This document shows, piece after piece, positions 15,288 through 19,455 of a stretch of DNA of 19,455 nucleotides (its first letter is position 1; every line of letters starts with the position of its first letter). A program made the position numbers and the translations under genes. The notes under the pieces are model-generated. The model was given only the letters and a program-made list of their open reading frames with translations. It was not told the origin of the DNA and ran no database searches. The stretch is from NCBI GenBank assembly GCA_964517135.1, contig CAZFBA010000054.1:1-19455 (forward strand), written 5' to 3'. Origin of the DNA: CAZFBA01 sp964517135 (lineage in GTDB: Bacteria; Cyanobacteriota; Vampirovibrionia; JBFMGH01).

Positions 15288-16013
15288 TTAAATAATTAAT
15301 AATATTGCTACAGGTATTGTTATAAAGAGAGAAACAACAATTAAATAACTTAACCAGTATTTTTTCAGGGTTAACCAGGAAATATAGCTGTCAAACAGCA
15401 ATGATTGCTTCTCTTCATACAGGTTGTTTAATTTGCATCGATTTTCATAGCTGATTTTTTCCCGGCCGTAAAATATGGCTAACCCAAGTATCCCAGGGCG
15501 CACGCCGGGTACAAGGTCATGAAGAACCTTCTCGGGAAAACCATTGAGGCTCTTGACATTATTGTATTCTTCTTCTGATATGGGTCTTGGGCCTATGAAA
15601 CTCATGTCTCCCTTGATTATATTAATAAGCTGCGGTAATTCATCAAGAGAGATAGGCCTCATAAATTTGCCTGCTCTGGTAATTCGGGGATCATTTTCTG
15701 TTGTTGTAAAGCTGGAAAAGTCTGTATCAACATGCATGGTTCTGAATTTGTAAACATCAAAAACTTTACCATCTTTACCAATTCTTTTTTGCTTGAATAT
15801 TACCGGTCCTCTTGAATCCAGCTTTATAAAAATGGACAGTGCAAGCAGTAAAGGTGATATAAAAATGAATATTGGTATAGCTGCAGATAAATCCCAGATG
15901 CGTTTACCGCAACCTTTATAGTGATTGACATTCCAGTAGTTAAAGGCACCCTTTATATAATCTATCAGTGTTTTTCTTTCTGAGTCTTCTTTTGTCTCAG
16001 TACTCAAATACAT
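15288..16013 (-). CDS. Undecaprenyl-phosphate sugar-1-phosphate transferase (monotopic PGT)
   Basis: A 241-residue small phosphoglycosyltransferase of the Bac_transf type, which starts lipid-linked glycan synthesis by moving a sugar phosphate from a nucleotide sugar to undecaprenyl phosphate. Visible features: KRIWDLSAAIPIFIFISPLLLALSIFIKL (37-65, re-entrant membrane helix), GPVIFKQKRIGKDGKVFDVYKFRTM (69-93), ITRAGKFMRPISLDELPQLINIIKGDMSFIGPRP (111-144). The catalytic Asp-Glu pair is D124-E125. An extra hydrophobic segment at about 219-241 ends the protein, beyond the usual PGT core. It is the first gene of the minus operon. GGAGG lies about 5-6 nt before the ATG. The sugar specificity cannot be read; the neighbouring amino-sugar enzymes suggest an amino sugar could be involved. 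Confidence 0.9.
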   Translation of the reverse strand: MYLSTETKEDSERKTLIDYIKGAFNYWNVNHYKGCGKRIWDLSAAIPIFIFISPLLLALSIFIKLDSRGPVIFKQKRIGKDGKVFDVYKFRTMHVDTDFSSFTTTENDPRITRAGKFMRPISLDELPQLINIIKGDMSFIGPRPISEEEYNNVKSLNGFPEKVLHDLVPGVRPGILGLAIFYGREKISYENRCKLNNLYEEKQSLLFDSYISWLTLKKYWLSYLIVVSLFITIPVAILLII

Positions 16014-16550
16014 TCTTCCTCCGTCATTTCAGATTTTAATAAGTTATCTGAATATATTATTCTGGGTTCTTGTCGAATATTTTCATCTAATTTGATTTTA
16101 AAGTATCCAAAATATACCATGAAGATTCCTTAATTAAGCTATAATTTGATTTTCTCTTAAAAATTTGTAATGGTAGGTATTCAGGCTTTAAAAAGCAGTA
16201 TATGTAAATACTTTCAAGATTTTCAGGTTTGTTATTACTCCTCTCTTAAATGTAAAGTTTGTTTACCTGATTACTCATATACAATTACTTTAATAATCAA
16301 GTAATTTAGTAATTACAGATGTTTAATTTATAGATAAATCAGCAATTGATCAGTTTTTACAGGGGATATAACTAATACCTAATTTTTATCAGTCATCTCA
16401 TTTTAGTCAATATTTATATTTGATAAATCATCTCTTTAGTGTAATTGCTTTAGAATTATACAGTGTTTATGGTAGTTTTAAAACAAATGAAACTGTTAAA
16501 ATGTTATAAAGAAATAATCGATTGAATAGTCATTGAAACAGGATGCTTTA
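16014..16550. promoter_or_regulatory. Divergent intergenic regulatory region of the glycan genes
   Basis: The 537-nt AT-rich region separates the leftward glycan operon from the rightward aminotransferase/formyltransferase pair. It must hold both promoters; I see several partial -10 boxes but no pair I would defend. The clearest signal is the inverted repeat at 16283-16306, with a further half-site at 16309-16315. A second small dyad, GTAAA-GTTTG-TTTAC, sits at 16252-16266. The leftward gene has GGAGG at its 5' end. Confidence 0.45.
16283..16306. promoter_or_regulatory. Operator-like inverted repeat in the divergent region
   Basis: AATTACTT (16283-16290) and AAGTAATT (16299-16306) are perfect 8-bp inverted arms around an 8-nt centre; a further AGTAATT half-site follows at 16309-16315. 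This fits a dimeric or oligomeric regulator site between divergent genes. The sequence is AT-rich, so chance is not excluded. Confidence 0.35.
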
Positions 16551-17753
16551 ATGAACATAATACCGGAGAAATTGAAGCCCTCAATATTAAGTGGTAAAGC
16601 GCTTTTTGACAAGAGGCTTGAATTAATTGATCCTGATATTCCTGGCTGGGAAGAGATAAAAGATGACCTTCAGGATTTCTACAGTTCAACAATACTGACA
16701 AAAGGGCCACTATTAAAACAATTTGAGCAAAATCTAAAAGAATATATTGGGGCTAAAAATGTAGTATGTCTATCAAATTGTACTTCTGGCCTTATGCTTA
16801 CCTTTAAACTTCTTGGTATAGAAGGTGAAGTAATTCTGCCCAGTTTCACTTTTATTTCTACAGGTACAGCTTTACTGTGGCAAAACAATATAAAACCTGT
16901 ATTTGTTGATATTGAGCCTGATACGTTTAATATTGATCCTGATAGAATTATTGATGCTATAACTCCTGAAACTTCTGCAATTGTTGCTGTTAATATATTT
17001 GGCAACCCCTGTAATATTGATAGATTAACTGATATAGCCAGCAAATATAACCTTAAACTTATATTTGATTCAGCACATGCAATGGGATCAAAATATAAAG
17101 GCATTCCTGCCGGTAACTCTGGAGATGCTGAGTGCTTCAGTTGCAGCCCTACTAAAATATTGATAACCGGTGAAGGTGGGTTTGTATCAACTAATAATGA
17201 TCAGCTGGCATATAATTTAAATATTGGACGTGAATATGGCAATCCTGGAAACTATGACAGTATACTTCCTGGTATTAATGCCAGAATGTCAGAGTTTCAT
17301 GCGCTTTTAGGCTTGCATGGTCTAAAAAACCTGGATAGCATAGTTGCAAAACGTAATCATAATGCAGCATACATCATATCAAGATTGTCTGAATTGCCTG
17401 GTTTATGCTTTCAAAAAGTCGATAAAGAAAATATCAGTACCTATAAAGACCTTTCATTTACTATTGAAAAAGACTTTGAATTAAACAGAGATCAACTGGC
17501 AACAGTATTAAACAATGATAATATTGCTACAAGGTTTTATTTTTACCCCCCTTTGCACTGTCAGACTAACTTTAAAAACTATAAAAACGAGTATGATAAC
17601 CTTTTGCCTGTAACAAATAAGGTTGCAGAGTCGATTATTACGATACCATTATCATCAAAATTTATACCAGAAACTCTGGATAAACTGTGTTTTGCCATTG
17701 AAAATGCCTATAAATTCAGAGGAGATATAATAGATAAGCTTGAAAGATACTGA
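16551..17753 (+). CDS. DegT/DnrJ/EryC1-type sugar aminotransferase (PLP)
   Basis: A 400-residue PLP enzyme of the nucleotide-sugar aminotransferase family. I start at the ATG at 16551 because AGGA lies 7 nt upstream; an in-frame TTG at 16533 would add six residues. Numbered from the ATG: the PLP-binding and lysine regions show LSNCTSGLML (about 74-83), PSFTFISTG (about 97-105), IFDSAHAMGS (about 171-180, with the Asp that holds the pyridine N), and CSPTKILITGEGGF (about 198-211), where Lys202 would form the Schiff base. It transfers an amino group (likely from glutamate) to a 3- or 4-keto sugar nucleotide. It overlaps the formyltransferase by 14 nt. No keto-sugar-forming dehydratase is in the window, so the substrate is open. 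Confidence 0.9.
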   Translation: MNIIPEKLKPSILSGKALFDKRLELIDPDIPGWEEIKDDLQDFYSSTILTKGPLLKQFEQNLKEYIGAKNVVCLSNCTSGLMLTFKLLGIEGEVILPSFTFISTGTALLWQNNIKPVFVDIEPDTFNIDPDRIIDAITPETSAIVAVNIFGNPCNIDRLTDIASKYNLKLIFDSAHAMGSKYKGIPAGNSGDAECFSCSPTKILITGEGGFVSTNNDQLAYNLNIGREYGNPGNYDSILPGINARMSEFHALLGLHGLKNLDSIVAKRNHNAAYIISRLSELPGLCFQKVDKENISTYKDLSFTIEKDFELNRDQLATVLNNDNIATRFYFYPPLHCQTNFKNYKNEYDNLLPVTNKVAESIITIPLSSKFIPETLDKLCFAIENAYKFRGDIIDKLERY

Positions 17754-18555
17754 AAATAAATTAAAAGTTATTTTCATGGGCAGAAAACCCTTTGCCATCA
17801 AAGCTCTTGAGTACCTGCATTCTAAGGGTACAGATGTTATTGCAGTTATTACCGCTGATCAGCCTTCAGGTATCTTTTCGACTGCACTGGCAGAAACTGC
17901 CAAAAACCTTAACATGCCAGTAATACAGGAAAAGACGCTCTATAAGGCGATTGAAAATGATAATTATTGTCATAATTCAATTGAACTGAACAATGTGGAT
18001 CTTGTCATCTCATACCTCTATAGCAGAAAAATAAAACCAGATTTGATTAATCTGCCATCTAAAGGTTGTATAAACTTTCACCCGGCACCATTACCAGAAC
18101 TCAGAGGGCTTGGTGGTTATAACGTTGCTATTCTTGAAGGTATGCCAGCTTACGGGGTTTCAGCACACTTTGTAGATGAGACTTTTGATACTGGTGATAT
18201 CATTCAAGTAAAGAGGTTTCAGATTGACCCATTAAGAGAAACTGCTTTCAGCCTTGAGCAAAAATCCCAGGTGATAATGTTTGAGCTGTTTAAAGAGGTA
18301 ATTGATACCCTTCAATCAGGAAAAGAGCTCAACAGAATCAGACAGGGTAGTGGTAGATACATAAATAGAAAAGAATTTGAAACACTCAGGCAGGTTAATA
18401 AAGACGATACACCTGAAGTTATTAATAGAAAAATCAGGGCATTCTGGTATCCACCTTATGGTGGTGCCTGCATAACTATTGATGGCAAAGAATATACTCT
18501 TATTAATGATGATCTTTTAGCTGAAATTAAGTGTTATTATCATTATAAACAATAA
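17740..18555 (+). CDS. Sugar N-formyltransferase (Fmt/ArnA-N-like fold)
   Basis: A 271-residue protein of the 10-formyltetrahydrofolate-dependent formyltransferase family. It opens KLKVIFMGRKPFAIKALEYL (7-26). The catalytic triad is visible: Asn112 and His114 in INFHPAPLPELRGLGGYN (111-128), and Asp150 in DETFDTGDII (146-155). The usual HxSLLP is HPAPLP here. It lacks the C-terminal tRNA-binding domain of methionyl-tRNA formyltransferase (about 310 residues) and sits after an aminotransferase, so N-formylation of an amino sugar nucleotide is the likely role. The start is TTG at 17740: an in-frame TAG at 17731 excludes an earlier start, and the first Met (17776) would cut the Rossmann strand. 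GAGGAG lies 15 nt upstream. Confidence 0.85.
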   Translation: MKDTENKLKVIFMGRKPFAIKALEYLHSKGTDVIAVITADQPSGIFSTALAETAKNLNMPVIQEKTLYKAIENDNYCHNSIELNNVDLVISYLYSRKIKPDLINLPSKGCINFHPAPLPELRGLGGYNVAILEGMPAYGVSAHFVDETFDTGDIIQVKRFQIDPLRETAFSLEQKSQVIMFELFKEVIDTLQSGKELNRIRQGSGRYINRKEFETLRQVNKDDTPEVINRKIRAFWYPPYGGACITIDGKEYTLINDDLLAEIKCYYHYKQ

Positions 18556-18589
18556 AAAAAGGTTGCTTCCGGGCAGTGGAAACAAACCT
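18554..18589 (-). terminator. Reverse-facing terminator-like hairpin beyond the formyltransferase
   Basis: On the minus strand, AGGTT and AACCT arms with an inner TTCC/GGAA pair (18560-18589) are followed by seven T residues (18560-18554). It fits a transcript running leftward from the 18590-19100 region, in which no minus-strand gene is obvious. On the plus strand an A-run precedes it and no T-run follows. Confidence 0.4.
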
Positions 18590-18758
18590 GTAATGGAGCA
18601 CAATCTTAAAGGCAGGACTATTTCACCTTTAATAAATAATATGACAGTTACGATTTATATGTTTATACCCTGTAAATACTGTAGTAGTTTTAATTTAGCC
18701 ACTTCTCGTAAATGAGTTTTCTCTATCTACCACTATAAAAAATTTTTTGAGGTTTGAA

Positions 18759-18866
18759 ATGTTAGAAATTTTTTTTCAAAGAGATGAAAGAAATATACCA
18801 GAAAAACTCAAAAGACTTGCTATCACTACTTGTTATAAAAATAGTAGAATTTTTCTATTTTTTTAA
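18759..18866 (+). CDS. Possible small open frame, 35 residues
   Basis: ATG at 18759 with GAGG 6 nt upstream, and a stop at 18864-18866. The product is MLEIFFQRDERNIPEKLKRL followed by 15 further residues ending NSRIFLFF: basic, with a hydrophobic end. It is not recognised. The ribosome-binding site is the only support, and the 3' end lies in a long AT inverted repeat, so it may be chance. Confidence 0.2.
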   Translation: MLEIFFQRDERNIPEKLKRLAITTCYKNSRIFLFF

Positions 18867-18879
18867 AAGAAAAATTCTA
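18845..18879. repeat. AT-rich inverted repeat with 12-bp arms
   Basis: TAGAATTTTTCT (18845-18856) and AGAAAAATTCTA (18868-18879) are exact inverted arms around an 11-nt loop made of A and T. The stem can extend into the loop (TTT/AAA). It is not a standard GC-rich terminator stem. Confidence 0.45.
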
Positions 18880-19119
18880 TCATTAGTATATCAATAATTG
18901 TTTTTAAATACATAAGGAAGCTATTGATTATCTTGAGAAGCAATAATGAAATAAACCTATATTATAAATACAGACGGTTCAATAATAATTTTTTGCAGTT
19001 ATTATAGCTTTTCTCAGTATTATTAAACGGTAAGTAGTTATCATTACATAAATTAACAGGATATTCAGGGGTAAAGAATTAATGTAAAAGAATTAACCAG
19101 AAACAAATTATACTAAACA

Positions 19120-19202
19120 ATGCTCGACAAGTTGTCCCCGCTTTATGTCTCCTCTATTGAGAGGTTTATTAACCGTTGTCCCGGTAATAAACCTTTTTTT
19201 TT
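19120..19202 (+). ncRNA. Candidate leader or small RNA ending in a strong terminator
   Basis: A TATACT box (19109-19114) would start a transcript near 19120, though no -35 is visible. The segment then has GACAA-G-TTGTC (19126-19136), a CCTCT-ATTG-AGAGG hairpin (19151-19164), and the terminator hairpin, which shares GG (19163-19164) with it. No open frame with a ribosome site is present. It does not match a riboswitch class that I know. Confidence 0.4.
19163..19202 (+). terminator. Strong factor-independent terminator
   Basis: GGTTTATTA (19163-19171) and TAATAAACC (19185-19193) are perfect 9-bp arms; inside, CCG/CGG pair around a 6-nt loop TTGTCC, with one bulged A. Nine T residues follow (19194-19202). 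It lies 186 nt upstream of the next ATG. Confidence 0.8.
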
Positions 19203-19268
19203 GTTGCTATATAACAACATACATTATTATGGTCTCTAAAAAAACTAATTGAAATAAATACAAACCTT

Positions 19269-19311
19269 TTAGTAGAAATTTACTATATATACCAAACTTT
19301 TCTTCTACTAA
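19269..19311. repeat. Inverted repeat upstream of the last gene
   Basis: TTAGTAGAA (19269-19277) and TTCTACTAA (19303-19311) are exact 9-bp arms separated by 25 nt. It could be a regulator site or a stem in the leader of the gene at 19389. Confidence 0.35.
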
Positions 19312-19388
19312 TCGCCCGTCAAAAAAACCGTTTTATAAGTAAGGGGTGAAATTCTTTAAGTAATATCAAATAACAGGGGGAAGTATTT

Positions 19389-19455
19389 ATGGTAGCAATA
19401 TCAGGCGCACCGGATAGACCAACAACACCAAGCAGGCCGTCAAACGAGAATAATG
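19389..19455 (+). CDS. 5' end of an unknown gene, cut by window edge
   Basis: ATG at 19389 preceded by AGGGGG (8-nt gap) starts an open frame that runs off the window after 22 codons: MVAISGAPDRPTTPSRPSNE followed by NN. The start is rich in Pro, Ser and Thr and has no hydrophobic segment, so a signal peptide at this end is unlikely. The family cannot be named from so little. GC and codon make-up are higher than in the preceding DNA, as expected at a gene start. Confidence 0.6.
   Translation, partial: MVAISGAPDRPTTPSRPSNENN

Larger units (their letters stand above)
18556..19388. other. 833-nt non-coding or sparsely coding AT-rich stretch
   Basis: No gene of normal size is visible on either strand. 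The stretch holds the reverse-facing hairpin, a possible 35-residue frame, an AT hairpin at 18845-18879, a candidate leader/small RNA with a strong terminator at 19163-19202, and an inverted repeat at 19269-19311. No tRNA or rRNA signature was seen. Confidence 0.6.

Noticed and set aside
16088..16153. Two copies of TAATTTGATTTT 54 nt apart in the divergent region
   Set aside because: A 12-mer made almost only of A and T can easily recur by chance in 500 nt of such DNA. I keep it only as a weak note.
1..19455. CRISPR arrays, tRNA and rRNA genes, insertion sequences
   Set aside because: No regularly spaced repeats, cloverleaf-forming segments, rRNA-like blocks or transposase-like frames were seen on either strand.

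Overview
This 19.5 kb window is AT-rich bacterial DNA. It uses the standard bacterial code, with TGA as a stop, and many starts have Shine-Dalgarno sequences of the GGAGG type. The envelope genes (a long SLBB export protein, a lipid-carrier sugar phosphotransferase, a flippase) point to a didermic organism with a surface polysaccharide. The lineage cannot be fixed from the sequence alone; an uncultured AT-rich group such as Vampirovibrionia/Melainabacteria is only a guess.

Layout. (1) 1-567, minus: a membrane-anchored J-domain protein running off the left edge; it has no stop codon inside the window. (2) 646-3208, plus: a translationally coupled pair, a GNAT-like acyltransferase and an AMP-forming acyl ligase. 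(3) 3258-4619, minus: TrkA, with a convincing promoter and a terminator hidden in the end of the ligase gene. (4) 4620-7533: a repeat-rich stretch with three small genes (a membrane-anchored hypothetical protein, a soluble hypothetical protein and a membrane-anchored TPR protein) among long intergenic regions. These regions hold a 41-bp perfect repeat, a 16-bp repeat present three times, a REP-like palindromic element, a 29-bp near-perfect palindrome and a GC-rich hairpin island. (5) 7534-16013, minus: a surface-polysaccharide operon in transcription order: sugar-1-phosphate transferase, SLBB export protein, GDP-mannose synthesis enzyme, Wzx-like flippase, GT-B-like glycan transferase, ABC-2 export permease. 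(6) 16014-16550: a divergent regulatory region with an operator-like inverted repeat. (7) 16551-18555, plus: a DegT-type aminotransferase overlapping a sugar N-formyltransferase. (8) 18556-19455: a long AT-rich stretch with several hairpins, a strong terminator that ends a candidate leader or small RNA, and the first 22 codons of another gene.

How the genes fit together. The minus operon charges undecaprenyl phosphate with a sugar, makes GDP-mannose, adds or transfers residues, flips or exports the product and passes it across the outer membrane. The divergent pair would supply an N-formylated amino sugar for the same glycan. The export set is mixed: a Wzx flippase without Wzy, an ABC permease without its ATPase, and an SLBB protein without a Wzc-type kinase all sit in one operon, so partners must be elsewhere or the system is atypical. 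The least familiar features are the acyltransferase/ligase pair, whose ligase has Arg where the A10 catalytic Lys is expected, and the structured RNA candidates near the right end.
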